Source: Capsicum annuum
Taxonomy: Eukaryota > Streptophyta > Magnoliopsida > Solanales > Solanaceae
Direction: 5' to 3'
Assembly: GCF_002878395.1 (NCBI RefSeq)
Contig: NC_061111.1
Coordinates: forward strand, 25,050,571-25,114,570
DNA length: 64,000 bases
Numbering within the stretch: the first letter of the stretch is position 1; the number at the start of each line of letters is the position of its first letter. The notes beneath the pieces are model-generated. The model did not search any database. It was not told where the DNA came from and saw only the letters and a list, made by a program, of their open reading frames with translations. A program made the translations under genes and the position numbers. Of the stretch, positions 45,622 through 56,910 are shown one piece after another.

Positions 45622-46620
45622 TGGTAAATCTTTTCTCAAAAATAGACTTTACTTAGAATAGTACTTGATACATTTTTGTTACATTGCTCACAGTGATAAT
45701 GAAATTATTTACTTACCAAAAAAAAGACTACATTATCAACGAGATTAACTGCAATGTCTCCGAATGCACTACACATATGGAAGCCAGCACAAAACAGAAA
45801 CAAAACCAAAAGAGCCCTTGCATTATTCTGGATTGAAGGGTAAGTTAAAGGAAGAAACCTCGAATGGCTTGTTGAGTGAAGTAAGTGAGAGACTCATCCT
45901 CTGTATAGTTCATCGTAGGAGTATGTTCGCCCACTGATTCATACTTATAATGATCCATTTAATATTCACTTCAAAATCGATTTTTTTAAAGGTAGGGATT
46001 TTTTTTTCAGGGAAAGGTACCTCAACAAAGCGGGAAAGTTTCGAGAGGAGTCCAACAATAGCTGTCCACAACACACTAGAGAAAAATATTTTCTAAGAAA
46101 ATAAGTTGTTTTTTACTTATATTCTTGTGTTTGTTATGCAAGTCGAAAAATATTTTTTAATTTATATATATTTAACAAAAAATAATTAGCACGAATATGT
46201 TAAGAAAGGTGGGATAAGAAAAACCTTTTGAGATTTTTTTCTCAATCACTATTTACATTTCAATATAACAAATCACATGACAACACTAACACTATTCTCC
46301 ACCTCTTCAATTAACTATCATCCAGATTAATGAAAATGTCTCCAAATGCATTTCGCATAGGCAAACAAAGAACGCTAACTAAACAGAAAATCCTTTCTAT
46401 CAATACAGAATTGTTCATGAGACAAAAATAAAAAGAGCAAAAATTTCAGCTCCACCTCTAATTTCTCTCATTGCATTTTTCAATATTAGATTTCGTGAAT
46501 CTCTCACATTACCAACTTCCCCTGAAAAATCAATATTTACTCATATTTAGTGCTACTCTCCAATATACAAACCACATAACAACGCTAACACTACTCTCTG
46601 CCTCCTCAATTAACTATGTT

Positions 46621-46860
46621 CTTTTTTATTTTAGTTTTGATAACTGTGGTATTTGGAGTCCGAACCAGCTTGCACATACCTTGACTAATTTCACTGGATA
46701 TCTGCCACCTCCCACTAGCAACCTGTACCAGGTAACTCTATGCACCAAGGCTAGGATAGATAAGAGGAAATCATCTAGTGTTTTTTTATTTCCATTGAGA
46801 TTTGAACCTGATACCTCATGGTTCTCACCAACTTCTTTGACCACTAGGTCATACCCTCGG
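46621..46860 (-). mobile_element. SINE, TS/SolS type, copy 3
   Basis: The A box (TGACCTAGTGGTCA) is at 46838-46851 and the B box near 46798-46808, both read on the minus strand. CAATTAACTATGTTCTT (left) and CAATTAACTACATTCTT (right) again flank it. Confidence 0.85.
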
Positions 46861-47212
46861 GTACAATTAACTACATTCTTATCAAGAGTAACCATAAGTC
46901 TCCCAAATATGCTTCACATAAGGTAACCAAAAACATAAATAAAACCAAAAATACCCTGCATCACTAGAATTTTCCATTGAATAGAACATAATGCTAAAAC
47001 TACTCTCCACCTCCTCAATAAACTACATCTTCCCCCTCCCCTCCAAAAAAAGTTAGCTGGAGGAAGCTACTTTGTAACAACATTAGTCTACCTAGATGGA
47101 TTTTCATTGTATGGAGGCTCAACGGCAAAGCAGCTGGAGTTGCCAAGCTCAATAAGTTTCTTGAAGAATACAACTTCTATCCTGTTTGATACAGTTTTTC
47201 TTTAGAGATAAT

Positions 47213-47286
47213 GGTCAAAAGCACGGGTGAACTAACATTTTTTTTTGGCAGTTTCACTCCCCAACTATCAGTTGTTCCCTTTTTTC
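47213..47286. mobile_element. Foldback MITE in unit D, copy 3 (cut by element E)
   Basis: It starts GGTCAAAAGCACGGGTGAAC and ends after CAGTTGTTCCC, where TGATACGGG of element E begins. The rest would lie beyond the right end of E, outside the window. Confidence 0.65.
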
Positions 47287-48055
47287 TGATACGGGTCAAA
47301 TGACAGCCTTAGATTTTGATGACACCATTCAAAGTCAGTACATGGGGCATCAAGATTTGGTCGCATTGAGGACACGGGATCCTACATGAAGGGGCAATTT
47401 GAGTACATCAAAGAGCAATCTCGCATGTGGAAGATTGCTTGGAGCATTGAAGATTGAGGACTCGCAGTTTTGGGCCCTTCATTAAGGGCATTTGGTCACT
47501 TAGACTTGTCCAAGTAACACTCCATGGCTGCCCTAACTCATTAAGGGTGTTGGAGTCATTTTGTCTTCCATTATGTAATAAGGCTATATATAGTCTTTTT
47601 AGGTCTTTTCGCTTTAGATTTTGAATGATGAATATGTGAAAGACTTCTTCTCTTTTTGAGAGTGTAACACCCTTAGTGTAGGGCTTAGAAAATCCACTAG
47701 TATAGGGCTTGGAAAAGTCATTATTAATTTTTTCTTAGAAATAGTGGTTGTAAGGTAGAGTTGATTCTCTCAGCGGTCACCGTAAGAAGATTGGTGTTTG
47801 TTGTTGCGTAAGAAGATTGGTGTTTGTTGTTGCGAGTTTAAGGGTCTTATCATTTAATACACAGTTTAGTTCTTCTTTCTTAGTAAATTATTATGTCATC
47901 TTATTTATCCCTTTACCTTATTGCATTTGTGTGTTTGTGTCTTATCTTTTTATTCTCGAATTATTTGTGTTGCTACCCGTGCTTGTTTTATATCTTGTTC
48001 TTGGTTTTCTCTTATTGATCTTGGCTGGTTTGTGCTTAGTATCATATCCCTTATT
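47287..48055 (+). repeat. Element E, 5' LTR
   Basis: About 770 bp. The exact 3' end before the primer site is not certain. The open frame at 47817-48164 crosses the LTR end and the primer site, so it is not a gene. Confidence 0.7.
47583..47592 (+). promoter_or_regulatory. TATA box in element E LTR
   Basis: CTATATATAG lies about 300 bp into the LTR, a typical position for the U3-R boundary. Confidence 0.5.
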
Positions 48056-48058
48056 GTT

Positions 48059-48068
48059 TGGTATCAGA
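48059..48068 (+). other. Element E primer binding site
   Basis: TGGTATCAGA matches the first ten bases of the tRNA-iMet sites of the other elements; the next bases (TCAAGG) diverge. Confidence 0.6.
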
Positions 48069-49330
48069 TCAAGGATTGATTTTGTTCCTACAGAATCAAT
48101 CTTAGGCTTGTTAACTCAAAAATCACAAAAGAAGGCGTTGGAAAAACCAAAAATCCAAAAATAAATATTCTACCCCAATTTTGGTGTCTAGGCAAAAATT
48201 TGTATCTTAGATTTAGGAGATTTTTATGTGTTTTGGTTGTTTCTAGTGTAGCTCCTTCTTCACTAACACTAAAAGAGTCAAGATCCAAATTTTAAGTCAT
48301 TTTCGAGTTGTTCTTGAACTTTGATGGTTGCTGTTTTTTGAAAATTGATGGCTTGAAAATGGATTTTTGATGTTTGTTGTTGAGGATGTGTGTTTGAAAT
48401 GTGTTCTTATTGTTGTGGAGTTCAACGTGAGCTAAAAGAAATAAAAATCATTCAATTTGGAGCTCATTTGGGTTAGTTTCCATTCTTGAATATTCTTATT
48501 GTTCTTCATGCATTGTTGAGCAAGAACATTCAAAAGGGAGTGATTTGATCTAAAAGGGTGAAGAAAGGAGTGTAGTTTTATTTTTGTCTTAAAATACACA
48601 ATCCCAAGACATCCAAGAAAGGAAAGGAGACAAAAGGGCTTTCAAGAGTCTAGTTTACCAAAAGAGTACAAGAGCTTATTCCAAGACTAAGACCCAACAA
48701 CCTTTCAAAAAGGTGTCTTGCCAAAAGGGTTCAAGGAATTCAAACCTTTTTGAAATTTAGAAAAAAGGCTCCAAGTCTTGTTGTTTCCCTCCGATAGCTG
48801 ATTTTCGCCATTCCAAATTAAAATTTGATCAATCTAAATTACAAGCTGCCACATCACCAAACTGCCACATCATCAAAGTGCCACATCATCACCCTTCAAA
48901 AATAACCTTAGGCTAAAAATTTCAGATTTCTAAGTTTCTTTTCTTTGTTTCCTTAGTTTCATTTCTTGAGTCTAGTACTAATAAGCAACTAGTAATCACC
49001 TACTAGATTGTGAATTAGTTGTTTTAGTCCATTTTTTTTGTGTTTTTGTTCTTTATGTGCTTTTCTAATTTTGATTCGTTGAACTTCTTTGTTTCAAGTT
49101 CGTAAGTAGAATTTTCTATTTTATTTCTTGAGTTGATCAAACAAGAATCTATTCCAGTCGCTAAGTAGTGATTAACACTTTATTGACTACTGGAGTATAA
49201 GCAACTTTCAATATTCGCCACTCCGATTGTGAGAATCACAAAGGTGAGTGTATACGAGTGTTAAAGAAGAGATTTAACTACTAATCTTGTTTATTCTTTT
49301 TATAGGTTTAAAAGGTGATATAAGGGGAAC

Positions 49331-49660
49331 ATGTCTTCGATAGCCGGGGATTATTATGACTACAACATGGGAGACTATGATTGTAGTGAGGGATTTGATG
49401 GCTACGAAGTTGTAGGATATTATGGGGGCTATGAAAATAGCCATGATCAAAAGTTGGGAAAACTTGAGGGTCACGGTTTTAGGGGAGAAAATAAGGAGAA
49501 TGAAGTGCCTAGCGCTTGTGGGGAATATGGAGATGATGTAGGACCTCGTGATGGTTCTTGTGATGAAGTTAGGTCATATGAGGAGTCTTACACTTCCCAC
49601 ACCAAACCTAGATTTGTTGTTAGGTATAACCTTTTCATTCGCAAAGCTTATCAGATCTGA
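49331..49660 (+). CDS. Element E ORF 1, Gly/Tyr/Asp-rich (gag-like, uncertain)
   Basis: The ATG at 49331 gives 109 codons. The protein starts MSSIAGDYYDYNMGDYD and is rich in Gly, Tyr, Asp and Glu (YYGGYE, ACGEYGDDVG). No zinc knuckle lies within it. It occupies the position expected of gag, 1.3 kb after the primer site. Acidic Tyr/Gly-rich leaders occur in some plant gypsy gag proteins, but I cannot name the family. The frame ends at a TGA and downstream sequence continues in other frames, so the original protein was probably longer. Confidence 0.4.
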   Translation: MSSIAGDYYDYNMGDYDCSEGFDGYEVVGYYGGYENSHDQKLGKLEGHGFRGENKENEVPSACGEYGDDVGPRDGSCDEVRSYEESYTSHTKPRFVVRYNLFIRKAYQI

Positions 49661-49735
49661 GATGAGAGTACATGTGAGGAATGTGACAATTTATTTTCTT
49701 AACCTTTTAGTACTTCTTATCAAGATCGACATGGT

Positions 49736-50160
49736 GTGAGTGGTTATCCTAGCTATAGTAGAGGTTGTCCCACAAGAAGAAGAGGATATGCATCTCAAAA
49801 ACTAATGGGTAATCATGTGCCTTACAATGTTGATCCGAGAAGGAGTGTACACTCCGGAAAGGTGACCATTTGTGGGATACCGGGCTGCCTCATTGTGTTA
49901 AATGATAGGTACTATAGAAAATACATCCTTCCATCCATGGTTAACTATTTGGAGTTGTTTTGAGAGCCTTTACTTGTTCTATACTTCTTGGATGGGTTTA
50001 AGGTTACCAAGAGGCTAAAATTTGTCCTCTCTCAATTTGATTATGAAGAGGTGTGCTGCAATTTTTTTCCCATAACCTACGATCATGTGAGCTTAGGTGC
50101 CAATTGGTTTGCACAACATAAAGTCCCAAATGTGCAAAATTGGCCTAATGTTGTATGAGA
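49736..50160 (+). pseudogene. Element E retroviral-protease-like segment
   Basis: The frame from 49736 reads VTICGIPGCLIVLNDRYYRK, then a stop after NYLELF. It continues in phase with EPLLVLYFLDGFKVTKRLKF, VLSQFDYEEVCCNFFPITYD and HVSLGANWF. The arrangement (a hydrophobic beta-hairpin, then DEVxCD..P, then a LG.W-type end) resembles the stretch between protease and RT in plant gypsy elements (cf. LLGRPW). The catalytic D-S/T-G is not recognisable. Confidence 0.4.
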
Positions 50161-50540
50161 CCGATGAGGAAATCACCTCGTGACGTACATTTTGCCCGGG
50201 CCGTAAAGAGAAGTTTTCACTTACTCTAATCCAAGTAATGATGAGGAACAAAAGATTGAGAAGATTAAGGGTGTGTAAGGTGGTAATCCAATAATGGAAA
50301 AAGAGAGGTTGTATGGACTGAAGTGAGGGGATTCCCACCAAACCGAGCTAATATTGTTTGTCCTTCTATTTCTAAAGACATTTGTGTAGGTACCGATATG
50401 GCAAGTGAAGGAGAGCAATGCCGAAGTGAAGTTGCTGTCCAAGCTTGTGAAGGACCTTCTCAACACGACAAAGGAGAGTCTACTCAAGAACTTCAAGGTA
50501 AAATAGCGAACTCTTACACGTTTGTGCATGTGAATGATAA

Positions 50541-51228
50541 TTGTGTGGCTATACTAGCCCATTTAGTATTAGTAGTAGTTTACTTACTTGTGAATCTAAT
50601 GATTCTTTGCCTTTTGTTGATGATGTACATGTTATGAGTTTGGATACAATAGTTGATCCTATTGATGACCAAATTGACTCTTCTTGTAAGATTAATTTAT
50701 GTCCACCTAGTGTTGAAGCCTATATGTTGAATGGAAGTACATCATCTTATGTAAATGGTGTTGATCAACTTATTTGTGAAAATTGTCCACCACTTGAGTA
50801 TATGTGTGATGTGATTAATAGAACTCAAGTAAGTAAAGTACTTAAAAATATTGGTCAAAAAAATGGGAGTGAACTTGAGAGCTATTCTTGGGATAATCTT
50901 GTACTTAAAACCTTGTTGAAACTTGATATTGATCTTTTAGAGAGTGAAGAACTTTCTTGTTCCAAATCTGCGTGTGAGATAGATCATGCTCTCTTTACGT
51001 ATAATGTCTTGTTTTAAGATGATATACACACTCCTAAGGAACCTAGTGGAGAAAATGATAGTATAGATTTCCTTGAAGTCTATAGCCGATATGCTAATCC
51101 ACTATGGTGTAACAACATTTCTCCTAAAGATGGAAATCTCTTTTTAAAAGATGAGAGTACTCTTAAGGGTAAGGAATGTGTAGTCCTTCTTGAAAACCCA
51201 AGGGCAAAGGTGTCATTGACTCCTTAGG
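50541..51228 (+). pseudogene. Element E ORF 2, no known family
   Basis: A frame of 158 codons to TAA at 51015-51017, which continues in phase to TAG at 51226. It reads SLDTIVDPIDDQIDSS, CKINLCPPSVEAYMLNGS and LLKLDIDLLESEELSC, then DDIHTPKEPSGENDSIDF and LEVYSRYANPLWC. It is acidic with several Cys and shows no RT, RNase H or integrase motifs. An overlapping frame (50323-50637) is likely part of the same decayed gene. The function is unknown. Confidence 0.35.
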
Positions 51229-51304
51229 GTAATGTTTCTAAATGTGCATCCTTGATTGACACACTTGTGTTTGAGTTACGTGAGTATCAACTTGTGAATG
51301 CTGA

Positions 51305-51414
51305 GTAGTTTATTTGTTTGCAGAAAGGAAAGTGTATGTGCTTAATTGGTTTGTTTCATCCGTGTATGTCTCTACACTTGGTTCCTTCCTATACTACCTC
51401 TTTACCTATGATGA
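51305..51414 (+). pseudogene. Element E ORF 3, 5' part (cut by element F)
   Basis: The frame is open from about 51305, reads ERKVYVLNWFVSSVYV and SFLYYLFTYDD, and is interrupted by element F after the GATGA target site. The same phase continues at 60336. No ATG is present in the 5' part. Confidence 0.4.
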
Positions 51415-53320
51415 TGTAATTGCCAACTTATTATTTCCTTTTAATGAAGGGTTAATTTGTAATTATAACCAATTATTAATATTAATTAAGGAATTACAAG
51501 GGGACAAGTCAAGAGCCTTTTTCAGTTTCACGGTACTAGGGCTATATATATGATCTTTTATCCTTGGAAAAATAGGAAGAAAATAGCATACAAAAAAAAG
51601 AGACCAGCAGAGAGTATCTAAGCTATGTTAGCAGGCATCTTTCACCGATAAGGTATGAAATTTATTTATAGTTCTTTGGCATAGAATTCTAAAAAAATAG
51701 TATATATTCCTTTGTTCCTACCCTTATTCTATTTGGAGAAAGGATTAGAATAATTCATATCAATATTGTGACTTGGAAAATATCAATGACTTGGTGAAGT
51801 AGTTGAATTATATAGAAAAGTTGGATGTTAAAAGATGCTATAAAGTCACGTAATTCTTGGCAGTTTTGGTGTCTACAGTATTCATTAAAAATGGATCACA
51901 ACTCTAGTTAATGATTGGTTAGTTGTAATTTGGCTGTTGGTAAGTTTTATTGGAAGCATAATAACAGTTTGTCTTGAAAAAGATGGCATACCAAGATTCA
52001 AGTTTGACAATTAGTTCACTGTTTGTGCAAAATTTATTTGTGTTAACTTACTAATGGTGCAATTGAATTTTAATGGTAGGAGTACCTAATTTGAGTAATC
52101 GGATGGAGTGATAGACGTTGTTATTTACCTTCCTATGAAATTTTGCGGGATGATCGTTGATGGGGTATTGACTATATTCAACCTCTTTTTGGTGTAGTTT
52201 AAGGTGCTTTGAATTTTTGGGAGCATATTTGATTTACTAGGAGGTGGTGCTTGAAATGTGCATTCGAGGTAAGTGAGACATTAAGCTTTGATGCTTGCTA
52301 TTCAAATTTCCTTTATAAAAATTATGTTTTTGTCCTATTTCATGTGTTGGAACAAGCGTGCGACTTGGTAGAATCGGTGGTATTAATTTTTTGTAGATAT
52401 GTATTTGTAAAGTTTAGTGAGAGCTGTTTAGTGATAATATGTAAGGTGATGTAGGGGTTTTGAATATATTTTTCGTCGCTGTTGTTATAGTCTTTAGGGG
52501 CATACATAGCTGCCGTAATATGTTAGGGGCATTATTTATGTTGTCGTAATATGTTAGGGGCATTACTTATGCTGTCGTAAAATATTTGGGGCTTGTATAT
52601 GCTACCTTAGTAGACTTTTGGGGCATTATATATGCTGTCGTGAACTTGACGAGGCGTTAGGCCGATCGCCTTCACTGTCGTTTATGACAAGTCGTGAGCT
52701 GAATTGAGTTGAGATATAGAGTGACATTTTTTGAACTTTCTTCGAATCTTATTGACATTACTTTATGAGAGATATTATGTACATATTATTTATGTATTTT
52801 GTATTTTCTAACACTTATTCCTAGGGTATTAAAGTAGCGGGTTGAGGATTTTACTGGGTTATATTTATATAGCTCACTCCTTACTTGCATACCTGTAGAT
52901 ATGGTTGCGGAGAGAGGAGTTCGTGGATGACGTCTTTACATGTGGATTTTGTCGCTGAGGTGAGCCTTTTCATTGTTCATGTAGGATGTCATTTATATTT
53001 AGTTATTTTTACCTTGTATTTCCTTTTGTTGAGTTTGGATACCCAAAATTTGAACTCATACAACTTTGTTTAGATGCTCCATGAACTTTGTGTGGGACTT
53101 AGGTTAGAGATTTGTTATCTAAACTATTGTCGTTTTCATAAATCGCTATGCGGTATCTTGTTGGATAATTACCCTGCAATAATGATTATTTAGTGCACGT
53201 GGAGTTTTGTATGCTTTTATTTCAGTGTTTGTAGATTATGAATATATGGAAAATTGGTTCTCCTAGCAAGTGGTGTTTTCGGGAGCCAGTCATGCCTAGG
53301 GGTTATTTTGGGATGTGACA
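51415..53320 (+). repeat. Element F, 5' LTR
   Basis: 1906 bp, TGTAATTGCC to GATGTGACA. It contains three or four GTTAGGGGCATTA..ATGCTGTCGTAA-type repeats near 52490-52640. Confidence 0.9.
51543..51550 (+). promoter_or_regulatory. TATA box in element F LTR
   Basis: TATATATA lies about 130 bp into the LTR. The right LTR has TATATAGA at the same place (about 58563). Confidence 0.5.
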
Positions 53321-53323
53321 AAG

Positions 53324-53337
53324 TTGGTATCAGAGCC
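53324..53337 (+). other. Element F primer binding site (tRNA-iMet)
   Basis: TTGGTATCAGAGCC lies 3 bp after the LTR end. Confidence 0.85.
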
Positions 53338-53510
53338 AAGGCTTTAGGTCCTGGGTCATAGAGCAGTGTTTAGTAGATTCTTGTTCATGGGTATGTAGGC
53401 GTCCATACTTATGAACTTGGGGCTATGGAACATCTAGGAAGTTTCCCCTTTTTATTCATTAATCATGCATTGAGTTGAATTAAGTCTAACCTTTAAATAT
53501 TGTTTCACAT

Positions 53511-54940
53511 ATGCTTAAGAGACGTGGTTCTTCCTCCACTAGTTGATCTAATGTACCTGCCAGACGTGGTGCTGGATAGGATCCTACCCATGGTGGTGGT
53601 CAAGTTGGATCTCATCCATGTAGGCCTCGAACTAGGATGTAGACTGGTGCTCAGTCTGGAGTTGGGAATGGGGGATAGCCCCAAGTTGTGGCTTCTCATC
53701 AAGCGCAGGACCAGGTTGATCGAGATACTCCAGCTATAGTTTCAGTTACTGCACCTATTGTTACATTGCCTGTAGATGTAGAGGTAAGAATATTGAATGT
53801 ACTTGAGGCATTAGTGCCTAACCAGGGTCGAACTCTAGCTCCTCAGGCTAATTTGTAGACGCAAGCACAAGTTTAGTTGAATGTTGCAACCTCTCAGGAA
53901 CCTCTACCAGTTGATCATTCGAATTTAGCTGTAGGGTAACCCAAGGATTTGAAGAATCTCATGGATCTTAAGCCACCAGAGTTTGATGCTATACCATCTT
54001 CTATTGAGCCTCTAAATTTTTAGATCACTGCGAGAAGATATTGATTACTTTGGGATTGAAGGAGACTGGTTGTGTAGAATTTACTACTTTTCTATTCTCA
54101 GGGTCTCCCGAGGCTTGGTGGACTTCCATTTTGAGGGATAGACAAGCAGGGCTACCACCAATCACTTGGCCAGAGTTTTTAGCTATATTCTTGGACAGAT
54201 TTCTTTCCTTGAGCAAACAAGATGACATGAGATGCCAGTTTAATGAGTTATGACAGGGATCTATGACAGACACTGAGTACGAAGCTAAGTTTACTGAGTT
54301 GCTAGGTCTGTTTTATCTTTAGTTGCAGATCAGTGAGAGAAAGTAAGGCGATTTATGGATGGACTTGAGGATCGTTATCGTGGTCCAGTAATACACGGTG
54401 TGCGTAATGGATCCTATTCTAAGGTGTTTGACACTTCTCTCCGTTCTGAGTCCTATTATGAGATGGAAATGATTAATTGAGAAAACAAAAAAGCACGTAA
54501 CTCGGGTGGGTTTAGTGGTGCTCCATCTGGGAGCAAGAGTGGTTTTGACCTAGGACAGTCTAGGCCTACGCAAACAGAGTCAGTGGGTCAATCTTCAAGG
54601 AATATTTATCCAGATAGACAGGGACAGCAACAGCAGACACAAAGGAGTGGTAGTAGCTTTTTTCAGTTCAGACAACATTTGAAATATTCTAATTGTGGCA
54701 GGAATCATAGTGGATATTGTTTTAGAGTTGGCAGTCCTTATTATACTTGTGGTGAAAGAGGTCACATTGCTAAGTTTTGTCCTAAGGGAGATTCTGGATC
54801 TAGTCAAGCTACTCCTCAGGTACATAGAGATGTTTTAGGTACTCATGCTCACACTCAGCCAGCTAGGATCGCTTCACAGGATGCTCGTGTACAGGGTCGA
54901 CAGGGTGCTCAAGGTTCTTAGACAGTAGGTGGACCACCGA
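53511..54940 (+). pseudogene. Element F gag
   Basis: The ATG at 53511 gives MLKRRGSSSTS with TGA at 53544 and TAG at 53577 and 53640, followed by more in-frame stops. After a frame change near 54020 the capsid reads GSPEAWWTSILRDRQ, TWPEFLAIFLDRF and later FMDGLEDRYRGPVIHG. A Ser/Gln-rich stretch and a zinc knuckle (YYTCGERGHIAKFC, about 54743-54780) close it. The first knuckle Cys is Tyr, a TGT to TAT change. Gag would form the particle and bind the RNA. Confidence 0.85.
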
Positions 54941-54984
54941 TATTCTTTGCTATGGCTAGATAGGACATCGAGAAATCCAATGCA

Positions 54985-55512
54985 GTGGTCACAGGTATTA
55001 TCACTATAAACTCTCACGAGGCTTACTCTCTTATTGATCCTAGTTCTACGTATTCGTATGTGTCCCCATCTTTTGCTTTATTCATAGAGAGAAGGATTGA
55101 GACTCTTGTTGAGCCATATATTATTATGACCTCAGTGGGGGAGACCTTATCAGTGGATAGAGTTTATAGAGACTGTATGATATTTGTTCAGGGTAAGGAC
55201 ACCATATTTGATCTACTTGTGTTGACAATGACTGATTTTGATGTGATTATAGGTATGGATTGGTTGGCGTCATGTTACGCTTTTGTTGATTGTTATGCTA
55301 AGCTTATACATTTTGATATTCCTAGAGAACCACCTTTAATGTGGAAAGGTATAACTTCTGTGACTCAAGGGAAGATAATAACCTATGTAAAAGCCCGTCG
55401 AATGATTAACCATGGTTGTTTGGGTTTTATTGCTATCGTTCATGATACTCTAGCTGAGGAAGTTTCTATAAATGATATTCCCATTTTCAGGAGTTTATTG
55501 ATATGTTTCTAG
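54985..55512 (+). pseudogene. Element F protease
   Basis: An open frame of 175 codons. The active-site region reads LIDPSSTYSYVSP where relatives have DPGST, so the catalytic Gly is Ser (GGT to AGT). SVGETLSVDRVYRDC and FDVIIGMDWLASCYA follow, the second being the conserved D-I-I-x-G-M-D-W-L block. The linker to RT begins about 55320. It would cleave Gag-Pol, and the Gly change should abolish activity. Confidence 0.85.
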
Positions 55513-55534
55513 ATGATTTGACCGGGCTACCTCG

Positions 55535-56245
55535 ATGAGAGAAATTGAGTTCAACATTGATTTAGTGCCAGGGACTCAACCTATCTCTATTCCACCTTAT
55601 CGTATGGCTCCTACTGAGTTAAGGGAATTGAACGTTCAACTTCAGGAATTGCTTGATAAGGGATTCATCAGGCCTAGTATGTCACCTTGGGGTGCACCCG
55701 TGTTATTTGTGAAAAAGAAAGATGGCACAATGAGAATATGTATTGACTATAGGTAGTTAAATAAGGTGACAATTAAGAATAAGTATCCTTTGCCCCGAAT
55801 TGATGATTTATTCGATTAGTTGCAGGGTGCTACTCACTTTTCTAAAATTGACTTGAGATTAGGTTATCATCATCTGAGAGTCAAGGCCGAAGATATCACT
55901 AAGAAGGTTTTTCGGACCAAGTATGGACATTTTGAATTTTTAGTGATGTCTTTTGGACTGACTAATGCACCTGCAACATTTATGGACCTCATAAACAAGG
56001 TATTCAAGCCGTATTTAGACCAATTTATTATTGTGTTCATTGATGACATTTTGGTTTACTCTCAGAGTGAGGTGGAACATGAACTACACTTAAGAGTTGT
56101 GCCGGAGACACTTAGAGAACAGAAGATTTATGCCAAGTTCTCAAAGTGTGAGTTTTGGTTGGGCACGGTTTTCTTTTTGGAGCATGTGGTGTCAAGAGAT
56201 GGGATTCATGTTGTTTCAAAGAATATTGAAGCATTCCAAGATTAG
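55535..56245 (+). pseudogene. Element F reverse transcriptase
   Basis: Fingers and palm: [52 protein letters not shown] at 55754, LNK, then TAG at 55817, then [15 protein letters not shown] and [16 protein letters not shown]. The catalytic [10 protein letters not shown] is intact, with Asp codons at 56042-56047. The thumb has [11 protein letters not shown]. The two stops correspond to Gln in YRQLNK and DQLQG. Confidence 0.9.
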
Positions 56246-56900
56246 CCTTGACCTAGTACTGTTACATAGATACGTACCTTCTTAGGTTTAGCTAATTATT
56301 ATAGGAGGTTTGTAGAGGGATTCTCAAAGGTAGCAGCTCCATTGATGCACTTAACTCAAAAAGGTGTCATTTTTCAATGGTCGGATGGATGTGAAGAAAG
56401 TTTTTAGAAATTAAAGACGACATTGATTTTGGCTTCGATTTTGACTTTACCTACAGCAGAGGGTGGTTTCACTATTTTTTGTGATGCATTTCAAATTGGA
56501 TTGGGTTGTGTTTTAATGTAGAATGGTAAAGTGGTGGCGTATGCTTCTCGACAGCTAAAGGTCCATGAGAAAATTATCCGACTAACGACTTGGAATTAGC
56601 TGCGGTCATATTTGCACTTAAAATCTGGCGTCATTATCTTTATGGTGAGTCGTATGAAATCTATACTGATCACAAAAGTTTGCAGTACTTATTCAAGCAA
56701 AGAGATCTAAATCTGAGACAACGATGGTGATTAGAGTTACTTAAAAGTTATGATCTCACTATCTTGTACCATCTTCGGAAGGCTAATATAGCAGCAGATG
56801 CTTTGAGTAGGAAGTCTATGGGAAGCTTGGCCCGATTTGCTACTGAAAGACAAACTCTAGTTATGGATGTCCAGTCTTTATCAAATCATGGAGTTTGAAT
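56246..56900 (+). pseudogene. Element F connection and RNase H
   Basis: The connection has FLGLANYYRRFVEGFSK. RNase H has FTIFCDAFQIGLGCVLM, a TAG at a Gln position, [16 protein letters not shown], then a frameshift, [20 protein letters not shown], and AADALSRKSMGSL. It would remove the RNA template during cDNA synthesis. Confidence 0.85.
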
Positions 56901-56910
56901 TGATCACACG

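Larger units (their letters stand above)
44388..47286 (+). repeat. Unit D tandem repeat, locus 2
   Basis: The order is block b (44388-45060, with SINE), block c (45062-45330), MITE (45338-45621), block d, block a (45770-46065), block b again (46066-46925, with SINE), block c (46925-47205) and the start of a second MITE, where element E is inserted. The distance between corresponding b blocks is about 1.85 kb. Unlike locus 1, b and c are contiguous in both copies, which defines the original junction. Confidence 0.75.

Noticed and set aside
46798..46860. tRNA gene
   Set aside because: A and B boxes are present but no cloverleaf with acceptor stem closes, and the sequence continues into a SINE body with an A-tail.
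47817..48164. 115-codon hydrophobic ORF as a gene
   Set aside because: It spans the 3' end of the element E LTR and the primer binding site.
53500..53739. 79-codon ORF as an independent gene
   Set aside because: It is an out-of-phase shadow of element F gag, whose own frame starts at 53511.
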